This document shows positions 8,456-17,508 of a DNA stretch of 64,000 nt, in pieces. The notes under the pieces were generated by a model. It was given only the letters and a program-made list of their open reading frames with translations. It made no database searches and had not been told where the DNA came from. The DNA comes from DATBFG01 sp036558645. GTDB taxonomy: Bacteria; Acidobacteriota; Terriglobia; Terriglobales; Acidobacteriaceae. A program made the position numbers and the translations under genes. Location of the stretch: assembly GCA_036558645.1 (NCBI GenBank), contig DATBFG010000019.1, positions 17,980-81,979 of the forward strand. The letters run 5' to 3'. The first letter of the stretch is position 1, and every line of letters begins with the position of its first letter.

Positions 8456-10579
8456 TCACTTCAAGGTCAGGTTTACCTGGACACTTTTCACAACGCCTCC
8501 GCCGCTGGCCTGAAGCGTAAGCTTGTACGTCCCAGCCACACCCCCCGCTGCTCGAACGAGCGTTAACGTGCTCGCACCGCTTCCCGGGGCGGAAAACGTC
8601 TTGGGAGACAACGTCGCCGTTACTCCCGCCGGAACTCCAGAAACGGTCACCGCAATCGGAGCGTTAAACCCGCCCGATGCGGTCGTTGAAAATTTCAGGG
8701 TTCCAGTTGAATTCTTCGCGAGTGCCAAGGTCGTGCCCGAACTCAGCTGGAATGTCGCAACCGTCCGCGCATCGTTCCAGTGTGTGACCAGCGCGTTTGC
8801 ATCAACACTCCCAAGTCCAGTTGCGAGGTCATAACCGGGAGTGGTGTTGAATCCAGTTGTTCCCGGAACGCTGTTGCTTCCGCTGGTCGTGTCGTGGAAG
8901 ACAACAGCACTTCCCGCCTGTTGTCTTGCAGCCAGCGAATAGAACGTGTGATTTGCATTCCCCTGTCGCGTCGCCGTACTCTGCACGATCAGCGCCATCA
9001 ATCCGGCCCAAGCCGGAGCCGCTGCCGAGGTACCCGACAGAATCGTCGTGCCGCCATGCATCGTGACGAAGTAGCCATCGTGTCCGGCAGCACTGAAGGA
9101 CACGTCAGGTGTGTCGCGCTTCCCGTCGGTCGGAACTCCCCTTCCCGTCTGCCATGACGGCTTCGCGTAGACCGAACTGGGGCCACCGCCCGTCGCCCAT
9201 AATCCCGAAGATGCACTCTCGTTCCACGCCTGCTCAGGGATATAACCAAGCGCTGACGCCTGCGTGCCCGGTGCATTCGATGTCGACCAGTAGCGTCCCG
9301 GGTCAGCCACATCGTTGAACTGTGTTCCGCCGACGCACACGCTGTACGGGCTCGAGCACAGACCGTTCACGCCTCGACCCTTTTTGGCCTGCGTTGCCGA
9401 CGGCGAATCGCATCCCGCCGCGCCGCTATCGCCAGACGAAACGAGAACCGTGATTCCCTGCGCAGCAGCTTGTTGCCACAAGCTGTTGATGAAGTTGTTT
9501 CCCGAGGTTCCGAGCGCTGCTTCGCACAACCCGAAGCTGACACTCATCACGGCTGCCAGGTTGTGATTCACCACGTATTGCGACGACAGGTAAACTCCAT
9601 CGCTCGATGCCGTAGATGCAGAAACCACAAACTTGATTGTTGCGTTTCTCGCCACCGCGCCGGACCACTCCACATCGAGCAGCGCCTCAGCCTCTTCATT
9701 TGAATTCAGGACGCCCGGATTCGGGCCATTCAACACAACTAGAGGATCCTTCGCCGGCAGACCAAAGCTGCTGCGAAACTGCCGTACATCGGCAACCTTG
9801 AAATTACTGCGTCCAACAATTGCGATCGTCCGATCCGAACCGTTGATGCCCTTTTGGTACAGCGGATTCAGGTGATAAATCGTAGAAAAATCGCTTGGCG
9901 TCAGGTAATGCCAACTCCCTGCCGTAAACTCTGGCGAAACGCTCGTCTGCGCAACATGCATCGGCTGACTACGGAAATCATGCAGAGAAAGTACCCCTCC
10001 AACCACACCCCCGAGCGATCTCGGAATCTCAGGTTCACGCGCATTCGCATGATGAATTTCGCCGCCGACGCGGTACGCGCGAATCGGCGCACGAAATGTT
10101 GACTCAACATCCGCAGCGGCCCCGCTAAACACGAGCATGCGGCGGCTGGGTGCAATCTCATCGACTCGCAATCCATGACTTTCCAGCCACGTCACAATCT
10201 GCTCAAGATCGTTTTCCGAAACTCCGAAGCGGTCGCCAAAATCTTCCGGTGTCAACCACTCGTGATAGAAGGGCGACTCGGGATCGTGCTGCTGCGCAAC
10301 GAACTCGTCGAGCGCACGCTGTTGTTGCGGATCTGGTTTGAGCACCAGAACCATGCGATCCATGCGGAAGTCCGACGGCACGCCACCGACATCATTTTGT
10401 GCGATGGCCATGGGATGACGGTCGCCCCGGAGAACGATTCGGTCTCCATCATCGATGGAGCGCATGATTCTGTCTCGCGAATGAATCGAAAGAAAGCTAT
10501 CCCGGTCTTGAGCCGCGGAACCGCCGGACAGAACCGATCCAATCATCAGCAGAAGCCATAATCGTTGAGAACGAAGCAT
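8456..10579 (-). CDS. Secreted S53 (sedolisin) peptidase with pro-kumamolisin prodomain
   Basis: A 707-residue extracellular acid peptidase. The ATG at 10579 is chosen because it directly begins a signal peptide (LRSQRLWLLLMIGSVLSGGSAA). The pro-kumamolisin activation domain follows (ALDEFVAQQHDPESPFYHEWLTPEDFGDRFGVSENDLEQIV). The mature domain has the sedolisin triad elements: Glu and Asp in EEAEALLDVEWS, and the nucleophile in SGTSAAAPAWAGL, with a C-terminal calcium-site-like GYDLATGLGSVD. After it comes an Ig-like/BACON-type beta domain (TVATFQLSSGTTLALAKNSTG onward), likely for surface or substrate binding. Such enzymes degrade proteins at low pH, consistent with acidic soil. It is monocistronic, with a 444-base gap upstream. 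Confidence 0.92.
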   Translation of the reverse strand: MLRSQRLWLLLMIGSVLSGGSAAQDRDSFLSIHSRDRIMRSIDDGDRIVLRGDRHPMAIAQNDVGGVPSDFRMDRMVLVLKPDPQQQRALDEFVAQQHDPESPFYHEWLTPEDFGDRFGVSENDLEQIVTWLESHGLRVDEIAPSRRMLVFSGAAADVESTFRAPIRAYRVGGEIHHANAREPEIPRSLGGVVGGVLSLHDFRSQPMHVAQTSVSPEFTAGSWHYLTPSDFSTIYHLNPLYQKGINGSDRTIAIVGRSNFKVADVRQFRSSFGLPAKDPLVVLNGPNPGVLNSNEEAEALLDVEWSGAVARNATIKFVVSASTASSDGVYLSSQYVVNHNLAAVMSVSFGLCEAALGTSGNNFINSLWQQAAAQGITVLVSSGDSGAAGCDSPSATQAKKGRGVNGLCSSPYSVCVGGTQFNDVADPGRYWSTSNAPGTQASALGYIPEQAWNESASSGLWATGGGPSSVYAKPSWQTGRGVPTDGKRDTPDVSFSAAGHDGYFVTMHGGTTILSGTSAAAPAWAGLMALIVQSTATRQGNANHTFYSLAARQQAGSAVVFHDTTSGSNSVPGTTGFNTTPGYDLATGLGSVDANALVTHWNDARTVATFQLSSGTTLALAKNSTGTLKFSTTASGGFNAPIAVTVSGVPAGVTATLSPKTFSAPGSGASTLTLVRAAGGVAGTYKLTLQASGGGVVKSVQVNLTLK

Positions 10580-11023
10580 GAATCCCCGAGTTTGAGTTCG
10601 TTTCAGGCCTTCTTGAAGGCCGAGCAGCCCGAATCCACCGCCTCCAAGAGCATATGTCAAACTTAAGGGATTGCCCCAAAGTCCATGAGCAAAGGTAACT
10701 TATAGTGATTACCTTCGTCGTACTGAAGTAATCGTAATGCGCCGGGCGGTGATCGCAAGTCGTTGGAAAAAAATCACCAGCCCTATTCGCTAACGTTGTC
10801 ATCCTGAGCAAGCGTGGCGGCAGCCAAGCGCAGCGAAGGACCTGCTGTTTTTTCGCCAACGACTCACGATCATCGACCAATGAAGGTCTCCCGGACGACC
10901 AAAGACTGACGACTGGTTTTGGCTGAAGACTGACGACTGTTGTTTGCTGACGACTGTTTTCTGTGAGCCCCGTCACAGCGCACTGCCCTCGAAAAAGCGA
11001 CTATAACTTTCGGAGGTCTTTCG
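10580..11023. other. Intergenic stretch between the S53 peptidase and bacterioferritin genes
   Basis: No gene was found. It holds a direct-repeat block (10902-10963, listed separately) and, near 10797-10855, a sequence beginning gtcatcctgagc and ending gaaggacctg that resembles a dispersed intergenic sequence commonly seen in acidobacterial genomes (recalled, not checked). It must also carry the divergent promoters for the flanking genes, but no convincing -35/-10 pair was recognised. Confidence 0.5.
10902..10963. repeat. 24-bp direct repeat, about 2.6 units
   Basis: Units at 10902-10925 and 10926-10949 read AAGACTGACGACTG followed by a variable TTTTGGCTG/TTGTTTGCTG, and a partial third unit continues to 10963. 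It ends 60 bases before the bacterioferritin start. Origin is probably replication slippage; a role in regulation is possible but unsupported. Confidence 0.7.
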
Positions 11024-11500
11024 ATGAAGGGCAACGATCAGGTAATCGTTCAGTTAAACGCCGCGCTCAAGTCCGAACTCACCGCCATCGTTCAATACAT
11101 GGTGCAAGCAGAGACCAATCACAACTGGGGATACACCAAGCTCGGCGATTACCTGAAACATCGCGCCATCGAGGAGATGCGTCACGCCGAGGGGGTGATC
11201 GAGCGCATCGTCTTTCTTGACTCGGTGCCCGTAGTCAACGTAACCCTCTCTCCCGTCCTCGGAACCAATGTGCAACAGCAACTGGAAGCAGATCTGAAAG
11301 ACGAGAAAGATGCCGTCGTGCAATACAACGGCGCCATTAACGTTTGTGTCGAGTCCGGAGATAACGGTTCACGCGAACTCTTTGAGCGAATGGTGAAAGA
11401 CGAAGAGCGCCACACGGATATCCTCGAATCCCAATTGCATTCCATTGCAGAGATGGGAATCCAGAATTACCTTGCACAGCAATTGCATTCCGAAAAATAG
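11024..11500 (+). CDS. Bacterioferritin-like ferritin-fold protein
   Basis: A 158-residue four-helix-bundle protein that should store iron or protect from peroxide in the cytoplasm. Helix motifs typical of bacterioferritin are visible: LNAALKSELTAIVQYMVQAETNHNWGY, HRAIEEMRHAEGVIERIVFLDSVPV, LKDEKDAVVQYNGAINVC and MVKDEERHTDILESQL. The di-iron ligands are the Glu and the ExxH pairs (EEMRHAE and DEERHTD), so the ferroxidase site seems complete. The heme-binding Met of classical Bfr cannot be assigned surely. The start is ATG with GGAGG ten bases upstream. It stands alone. Confidence 0.88.
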   Translation: MKGNDQVIVQLNAALKSELTAIVQYMVQAETNHNWGYTKLGDYLKHRAIEEMRHAEGVIERIVFLDSVPVVNVTLSPVLGTNVQQQLEADLKDEKDAVVQYNGAINVCVESGDNGSRELFERMVKDEERHTDILESQLHSIAEMGIQNYLAQQLHSEK

Positions 11501-11583
11501 TGGGCAATACGACCACGTGTGAGGGAGGCTGACGAAAGCTCCACTCAATACTGCGTTCCAAGCGGCGACATCTCTCTCTCCGC

Positions 11584-11589
11584 TATAAT
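11584..11589 (+). promoter_or_regulatory. Candidate -10 box (TATAAT), possibly giving a leaderless mRNA
   Basis: A perfect TATAAT lies 11 bases before the kinase ATG at 11601. If used, transcription would start about five bases before the ATG, leaving no room for a ribosome-binding site, and none is visible. The -35 region is weak (about AGCGGC at 11561). Confidence 0.4.
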
Positions 11590-11600
11590 TGCGCCCTTAC

Positions 11601-14267
11601 ATGCCTTTGCAATCAGGCGAGAAGCTCGGCCCGTATGAAGTTCTGTCTGCCATCGGGGCAGGCGGAATGGGAGAGGTCTATCGCGCGCGCGACAGCCGTC
11701 TGAACCGCGTCGTCGCCATCAAAGTCCTTTCCGGGCAACTGTCGTCCCGGCCCGACCTTCACGAGCGCTTTGAGCGCGAAGCGAGAGCGATCTCGGCGCT
11801 CCAGCATCCCAACATCTGCACCTTGCACGATATCGGCGAGAAAGATGGCACGAACTATCTCGTCCTGGAATTTGTCGAAGGCGAATCCCTTGACCAGAGA
11901 ATCGCCAAGGGCCGCCTGCCCATCGATCAGGTCCTGCGTTATTCGGCGGAGATCGCGGATGCGCTCGACAAGGCGCACCGTCAAGGCATCGTTCATCGCG
12001 ATCTGAAACCCAGCAACGTGATGCTCACCAAGTCCGGCGCCAAGCTTCTCGATTTCGGACTTGCCAAGCTGCAGGAGAAGGCTTCCACACTTTCGAATCC
12101 CGCCACTGATATCACCATGGCCACAAGCAAGCTGACCGGGGAAGGCATGCTTGTTGGGACCTTTCAGTACATGGCGCCGGAGCAATTCGAAGGCAAAGAG
12201 GCGGATTGTCGCACCGACATCTTCGCCCTTGGAACCCTGATTTACGAGATGGCAACCGGGAAAGCTGCATTCGAAGGCAAGAGTCGCGCCAGCCTTATCG
12301 CTGCCATTTTGCAATCGGAACCGCAACCGATTTCAGAACTCCATCCCATGACGCCGCCCGCTCTGCAGCGTGTCGTCAAACGCTGCTTGGCGAAGGATCC
12401 CGATGACCGCTGGCAGAACGCCGGAGACCTTGCCAGCGAACTGCGCTGGATCGCGGAAAGCGGATCGCAGGCCGGAGTCCCCGCACCAGTCGTGGCGCAG
12501 CGAAAACGTCAGCGCTGGATTCCGTGGGTTGCTGCAGGCATCTTCGCGCTGATTGCAGCGATCGCCGGGTTGCTTTATCTGGAGACCGATCGCACGCCGC
12601 CTCGTGCCATTCAGGCATATCTGCCGCCGCCCGTCGGTACCGATTATTTTTTCAGTGGAGACAGTGCCGGGTTTCCCGCCATCTCTCCCGAAGGAGATCG
12701 CGTCGCCTTCGTTGCGGTGGATGAACACGCTGCCCGCCTGCTCTGGATTCGTAGCCTGCTGGATGGATCCGTACGAAGCATTCCGGGCACTGACGGCGCC
12801 ATGTTTCCATTCTGGTCCCCGGACGGAAAGCAGATCGCCTTCTTTACGGAGGGCCAGCTTAGGCGCGTGGCGATCAACGGCGGCCTTCCAACCGATGTTG
12901 CAGGGGCCAATAGCGCACGCGGCGGAAGTTGGGGTAAGGGTGACATCATCATATTCACCCCCGGAACACAGCAGGCCATTTACAAAGTGGCTGCGGGTGG
13001 TGGCACTTCGCAGCAGGTTACGACCGTCGATGGCACTCGGCATACTACCCATCGTTGGCCGTACTTTCTGCCGGACGGAAAGCACTTCCTATACCTCGCT
13101 GCCAGCCACTCGAAACCGCACGCCGAGCTCGACCAGATTTTCGTGGCTTCGCTCGACGGAAAAGAAAACCGTATGTTGACGGCTTCAACATCGAATGCGA
13201 TCGCTGTTCCGGGTTATCTTCTGTTTGTACAGGGAACGACGCTAATGGCGCAGCCGTTCGACATCGACTCTGCCTCTCTCAAGGGCGATCCCCAGCCCAT
13301 TTCGCAGAACGTGCATTTCGAAGAAGGCAACTGGCACGCTGTGTTCGACTGCTCGGCAGACGGCACTCTTCTTTATCAATCCGGCGTGGGAAATCAGGGG
13401 TCGGAGCTAGTTTGGTATTCGAAGGAGGGCAAAGTCCTCAGCAGACTCGCTGAGCGTGATCTCTTCCAGGAGATCCGGCTCTCGCCAGACGGTAAAAAGC
13501 TCGCAGCCTCGGTCGGAGATCCTGCGGGAAACTTGTGGGTATATGACTTGTCCCGTGGCGCAAAGACCCGCTATACCTTCCCTGGTCATAACGATCGAGC
13601 ACCGATCTGGTCGCCTGACGGAAAACAGATCGTCTTCACTCGCATTCAGGATCGTGCTGCCAACTTCTTCGTAATCGATGCCAACAGCGCCGGCACCGAG
13701 AAGCCGTTATTCAACTCTGAAACTACGAAGTTCCCTACCAGCTTCGCTCCTGATGGGAAGAGTCTGCTTTTCAGCGAGATGCCCGTTGGCATCGGCCTCT
13801 CACTCCTCGACCTCAGTGGAGAACCGAGGGCTAGGGAATTCCTTCCGAAGGTTTTGACCACCTCTTCTGGCGCCTTCTCCCCCGATGGGCGATGGATCGC
13901 ATATACCTCTGCGGAATCGGGAAGAACGGAAGTGTACGTAACGCAATTTCCCGGGCCTCGCGGAAAGTGGCAGATCTCTACCACTGGCGGCAGAGAACCA
14001 ATTTGGCGTCGGGATGGCAAGGGGCTTTTTTACTGGGCCGGAAATCACGAACTCACGGAAGTCCAAGTCTCCATTCAAGGGGAGCAGTTCCAGGTAAACG
14101 CGGTGCAACCGCTGTTCAAGGTCGCCATGCCGCTGGTTCCCATGTCATCCCCTACCTACGATGTGACTCCAGACGGCCAGCGCCTCATCGTGAACACATT
14201 GCCATCCGAAGAAGAACAGCCCCTGACCCTGGTGACGAACTGGACGTCACTCTTCCACAAGAAATGA
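11601..14267 (+). CDS. Membrane Ser/Thr protein kinase with C-terminal PD40 beta-propeller
   Basis: An 888-residue Hanks-type kinase. The N-terminal lobe has the glycine loop IGAGGMGEVYRA and VAIKVL lysine; the catalytic loop is HRDLKPSN and the magnesium loop DFGLAKL; GTFQYMAPEQ is the activation-segment end. A single transmembrane helix (WIPWVAAGIFALIAAIAGLLYL, about residues 305-326) separates it from a periplasmic WD40-like/PD40 propeller with repeated SPDGKQIAFF, SPDGKKLAAS, SPDGKQIVFT and SPDGRWIAYTS. The layout fits a surface sensor that signals into the cell; ligand and targets are unknown. The ATG at 11601 is preferred over a TTG at 11589, which lies inside the -10 box. Confidence 0.92.
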   Translation: MPLQSGEKLGPYEVLSAIGAGGMGEVYRARDSRLNRVVAIKVLSGQLSSRPDLHERFEREARAISALQHPNICTLHDIGEKDGTNYLVLEFVEGESLDQRIAKGRLPIDQVLRYSAEIADALDKAHRQGIVHRDLKPSNVMLTKSGAKLLDFGLAKLQEKASTLSNPATDITMATSKLTGEGMLVGTFQYMAPEQFEGKEADCRTDIFALGTLIYEMATGKAAFEGKSRASLIAAILQSEPQPISELHPMTPPALQRVVKRCLAKDPDDRWQNAGDLASELRWIAESGSQAGVPAPVVAQRKRQRWIPWVAAGIFALIAAIAGLLYLETDRTPPRAIQAYLPPPVGTDYFFSGDSAGFPAISPEGDRVAFVAVDEHAARLLWIRSLLDGSVRSIPGTDGAMFPFWSPDGKQIAFFTEGQLRRVAINGGLPTDVAGANSARGGSWGKGDIIIFTPGTQQAIYKVAAGGGTSQQVTTVDGTRHTTHRWPYFLPDGKHFLYLAASHSKPHAELDQIFVASLDGKENRMLTASTSNAIAVPGYLLFVQGTTLMAQPFDIDSASLKGDPQPISQNVHFEEGNWHAVFDCSADGTLLYQSGVGNQGSELVWYSKEGKVLSRLAERDLFQEIRLSPDGKKLAASVGDPAGNLWVYDLSRGAKTRYTFPGHNDRAPIWSPDGKQIVFTRIQDRAANFFVIDANSAGTEKPLFNSETTKFPTSFAPDGKSLLFSEMPVGIGLSLLDLSGEPRAREFLPKVLTTSSGAFSPDGRWIAYTSAESGRTEVYVTQFPGPRGKWQISTTGGREPIWRRDGKGLFYWAGNHELTEVQVSIQGEQFQVNAVQPLFKVAMPLVPMSSPTYDVTPDGQRLIVNTLPSEEEQPLTLVTNWTSLFHKK

Positions 14268-14294
14268 ATCTGGAGTTCGTAGTAAGTTTGGGTG

Positions 14295-14323
14295 CCCCAC
14301 ACAACGCGCTTTTCGATGTGTGG
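14295..14323. repeat. Intergenic inverted repeat after the kinase gene
   Basis: CCCACAC and GTGTGGG arms with a 15-base loop, flanked by further G/C runs. It lies between the convergent kinase and gcvPB genes and may act as a 3'-end hairpin for the kinase transcript. Confidence 0.5.
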
Positions 14324-14463
14324 GCGGGGAACTTAGGACTGGGTTTAAGGCAATCGATAGGAGAGAACAATTGCTGCTGGATTTCCCGGCCACTCTGCGC
14401 TCTTGGAACGGTGGTGAGTGCACGCGTCCTGCATCAAGCCGCGGAGCGGCGTCGCGAAATTAG

Positions 14464-14483
14464 CCCAGCGCTTCAGCGCTGGG
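14464..14483. repeat. Perfect 8-bp palindrome with TTCA loop
   Basis: CCCAGCGC-TTCA-GCGCTGGG between convergent genes. Palindromes with the same TTCA or TTTA loop occur at 18068-18083 and 18104-18117, suggesting one family of dispersed hairpins. Confidence 0.6.
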
Positions 14484-14536
14484 AAAGCTCCAAACTAGAA
14501 GAAAAAGTCCGCTTCCAGCGGACGACCGACAAACCC

Positions 14537-16030
14537 TTAATTCTTTCCCGGCTTCCACCGCAACACAGGCTTTCTCGCCGCCGCGGTCTCATCCAACCTC
14601 GACACCCGCGTCGTATGCGGCGCCGCCAGCACCATCTGTGAATCCTCTTCCACTTCCTGCGCAATCGACTTCATCGCATCGATAAAGAGGTCCATCTCTT
14701 CCGCCGATTCGCTCTCTGTCGGCTCAATCATCATCGCGCCGGGCACGATTAGCGGAAACGCGGTCGTATACGGATGGAAGCCGTAATCGATCAAACGCTT
14801 CGCCAGGTCCATCGTCTTCACACCCTTCTTGGCCTGTAATCGGTCACTGAAAACAACCTCATGCATCGAAGGAGTCGTGTACGGCAGGTCGTAGGTTCCT
14901 TCAAGGCCCTTGCGGATGTAATTAGCATTCAGCACGGCGTCTTCCGTGGTCTGCCGCAAGCCATCGGGCCCATTCGCCAAGATGTACGCGAGCGCCCGCA
15001 CAAACATGCCGAAGTTTCCGTAGAACGACCGAACGCGTCCGACCGACTCTGGCCGGTCATATTCGAAACCCAGCGTCTTGTCCGGCTTTGTGACCACAAC
15101 CGGCTTGGGCAGATAAGGCTCAAGCATCTTCTTGATTGCCACCGGCCCTGATCCCGGTCCGCCACCACCGTGCGGCGTCGAAAATGTCTTGTGCAGGTTT
15201 AGGTGCATCAGATCCACACCGAAATCGCCCGGACGCACTTTTCCGACCAGCGCATTCATGTTCGCGCCATCCATGTAGAGCAACCCACCCTTTGAATGCA
15301 TGATGTCGGCAATCTTGTGGATCTCCTGCTCGAAAATTCCCAGCGTGTTGGGGTTCGTCAGCATGAGCACGGCGACCTCTTCGTTCATCTGCGCCGCCAG
15401 CGCTTCCACATCGACCATGCCCTGATCATTCGACTTCAAATTTTCGACGGCATATCCGACCATTGCTGCCGTCGCTGGATTTGTGCCATGCGCGGAATCG
15501 GGAATTAGCACCTTCTTTCGGGGATTCCCTTTTGCCTGATGATGCGCCCGCACCATCAGCAGCCCGGTCATCTCACCATGAGCACCGGCCGCCGGCTGCA
15601 GCGTAATCGCATCCATGCCGGTAATTTCAATCAGACAATCGCTCAGGGTCTTGATGATGCGTAGCGCGCCCTGCGAAACCTTCTCCGGCTGATACGGATG
15701 CCCGTTCGCAATTCCATCCAGCCGTGCCACAACCTCATTCACCCGCGGGTTGTACTTCATCGTGCACGAACCCAGCGGATACATCCCGAGATCGATGGCG
15801 TAATTCCAAGTCGACAATCGCGTGAAGTGCCGGATGATCTCGATCTCGCTGACCTCAGGCATGTTGCCCAGATCTTTGCGGACCGAGTTGCCGAGCAGTT
15901 GATCCGTATCGACTTCAGGAACATCCAGTGGAGGCAGCTTCCATGCCGCTTTCCCTGGCGACGACTTCTCGAAGATCAGCCCTTCGTTTTGATTCACGTG
16001 GCGGGTGGCTTTGGGGGTCTTCGGCTTCAT
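14537..16030 (-). CDS. gcvPB: Glycine dehydrogenase (decarboxylating), subunit 2 (P-protein beta)
   Basis: C-terminal half of the split P-protein of the glycine cleavage system, 497 residues. It decarboxylates glycine with PLP and passes the aminomethyl group to lipoylated GcvH. The PLP lysine is in NLHKTFSTPHGGGGPGSGP, and surrounding family blocks are complete (LGSCTMKYNPRVNE, QPAAGAHGEMTGLLMVRAHH, DSAHGTNPA, MDGANMNALVG, EPTESES). The ATG overlaps the gcvPA stop by four bases (ATGA), so the two subunits are translationally coupled. Split P-proteins are normal in many bacteria, so this is not a broken gene. Confidence 0.96.
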   Translation of the reverse strand: MKPKTPKATRHVNQNEGLIFEKSSPGKAAWKLPPLDVPEVDTDQLLGNSVRKDLGNMPEVSEIEIIRHFTRLSTWNYAIDLGMYPLGSCTMKYNPRVNEVVARLDGIANGHPYQPEKVSQGALRIIKTLSDCLIEITGMDAITLQPAAGAHGEMTGLLMVRAHHQAKGNPRKKVLIPDSAHGTNPATAAMVGYAVENLKSNDQGMVDVEALAAQMNEEVAVLMLTNPNTLGIFEQEIHKIADIMHSKGGLLYMDGANMNALVGKVRPGDFGVDLMHLNLHKTFSTPHGGGGPGSGPVAIKKMLEPYLPKPVVVTKPDKTLGFEYDRPESVGRVRSFYGNFGMFVRALAYILANGPDGLRQTTEDAVLNANYIRKGLEGTYDLPYTTPSMHEVVFSDRLQAKKGVKTMDLAKRLIDYGFHPYTTAFPLIVPGAMMIEPTESESAEEMDLFIDAMKSIAQEVEEDSQMVLAAPHTTRVSRLDETAAARKPVLRWKPGKN

Positions 16031-17415
16031 CGCGCCACCTCCTCCACATCCACCTCTTCATCGGCATCTGCGGCCCGGACCGATCGTTCGCTGACTGCGA
16101 CCAATCCAACAGCGGTGTCAATCGCCGATCGCGTAGTCAACTCCGTGCAGCACCACAAAGAAGCATTCCCCAACTCCGGATAGAACTTCTTCAGCGGCAA
16201 TCCCCCTACAATCTTGTGACCCAATACCCGACTATTGATCGCGTAAGGATCTTCGCTCGTCTGCACCACAAACTCATTAAACCGCGGCGCGCCACCAAAC
16301 AAAACCTTGGCATGCTTACCGAACTGCTGCGCGGCATAGTTGGCCTTAGCTAGGTTTTGCTTTGCCAGCTCTTTCAGCCCCACTTTGCCGTAGATCGTCA
16401 TGAAGATGTTGACCATCAGCGCAACCAACGCCTGGTTCGTGCAGATATTCGAGGTCGCCTTCTCGCGCCGTATATGCTGCTCCCGCGTTGCAAGTGTCAG
16501 GACAAATCCGCGCTTTCCATTCCGATCGACCGTTTGGCCAACCAACCGGCCAGGCATCTGGCGCACATACGCCTCGCGTGTTGCGATCACCCCACAATAA
16601 GGACCACCGAAACCCAACGGCACTCCGAACGACTGCGCCTCCATGGCAACGATGTCAGCTTGTCGGGGAGGCTCTACAATGCCCAGGGAAACAGCTTCGG
16701 CGATGGAAACCACCAGCATGGCGCCATGCTTGTGCGCGATCTCGGCGATCGCATTTACGTCTTCGATCGTTCCAAAGAAATTGGGCGACTGGATCAGCAC
16801 GCACGCTGTATCGGGCGTAATTTCCTTCTCGAGCGCCTGCAGATCGATCCGCCCACTGTCCAGATAAGGGACAGCCTTGAGCGGCATCTCCTGGTTCATT
16901 GCATAGGTCCGCAACACCTCGCGATATTCCGGATGCAAGCTTTTCGCGACGACCACCGATTTTCGTCCGGTCAAGCGCACCGCCATCATCACAGCCTCGG
17001 TGGCGGCAGTCGAGCCGTCGTACATGGAAGCATTCGCCACCTCCATGCCCGTCAGCTCACAGATCATGGTTTGAAATTCGAATATCGATTGCAGCGTTCC
17101 CTGCGAGATTTCCGCTTGATAAGGCGTGTACGCAGTAAGAAACTCACCGCGGGAGATCAGCGAATCGATAATGACCGGACGATAGTGAAAATAAGCTCCG
17201 GCTCCGAGAAAAGTACAGTAACCGTCGCCGTTTTCACGGGAGCGCTCGCGAAACCAGTCGACGATCTCCGACTCCGCCATCTGTCGCGGAATTTTCAGGT
17301 CGCGTTCCAGTCGGTATTCCGCTGGAATCGGCGCAAACAAATCGTTGATAGATCGCGCGCCAATCGCTTTCAGCAGCGCTTCGCGGTCCGCGGGAGACTT
17401 GGGAAGGTAGCGCAT
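16027..17415 (-). CDS. gcvPA: Glycine dehydrogenase (decarboxylating), subunit 1 (P-protein alpha)
   Basis: N-terminal half of the split P-protein, 462 residues. Characteristic blocks: MRYLPKSPADREALLKAIG at the start, FLGAGAYFHYRPVIIDSLISRGEFLTAYTPYQAEISQG, MYDGSTAATEAVMMA and FGVPLGFGGPYCGVIATREAYVRQMPGRLVG, and TREQHIRREKATSNICTNQAL. Together with GcvPB it forms an alpha2beta2 enzyme in the cytoplasm. It lies 93 bases downstream of gcvH with a REP-like palindrome in that gap. Confidence 0.96.
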   Translation of the reverse strand: MRYLPKSPADREALLKAIGARSINDLFAPIPAEYRLERDLKIPRQMAESEIVDWFRERSRENGDGYCTFLGAGAYFHYRPVIIDSLISRGEFLTAYTPYQAEISQGTLQSIFEFQTMICELTGMEVANASMYDGSTAATEAVMMAVRLTGRKSVVVAKSLHPEYREVLRTYAMNQEMPLKAVPYLDSGRIDLQALEKEITPDTACVLIQSPNFFGTIEDVNAIAEIAHKHGAMLVVSIAEAVSLGIVEPPRQADIVAMEAQSFGVPLGFGGPYCGVIATREAYVRQMPGRLVGQTVDRNGKRGFVLTLATREQHIRREKATSNICTNQALVALMVNIFMTIYGKVGLKELAKQNLAKANYAAQQFGKHAKVLFGGAPRFNEFVVQTSEDPYAINSRVLGHKIVGGLPLKKFYPELGNASLWCCTELTTRSAIDTAVGLVAVSERSVRAADADEEVDVEEVAR

Positions 17416-17464
17416 AGCTTTATATAGATGTAACTAAGACCCTATTCGTAGCAGCGAGGACAAC

Positions 17465-17484
17465 CTAGCGCCGCCTCGGCGGCA
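17465..17484. repeat. REP-like GC palindrome, copy 3
   Basis: CTAGC followed by GCCGCC-tc-GGCGGC, in the gcvH-gcvPA gap. It matches the layout of the copies at 4311 and 8377 with a shorter loop, and may stabilise or modulate the gcvT-gcvH part of the transcript. Confidence 0.5.
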
Positions 17485-17508
17485 TGCCCATAAGACGGCG
17501 TACTTACC

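Noticed and set aside
14537..17415. Broken glycine dehydrogenase gene
   Set aside because: The split into gcvPA and gcvPB with an ATGA overlap is the normal two-subunit form.
16357..17427. 356-codon frame antisense to gcvPA
   Set aside because: Same reasoning; the opposite strand is a clear P-protein subunit.
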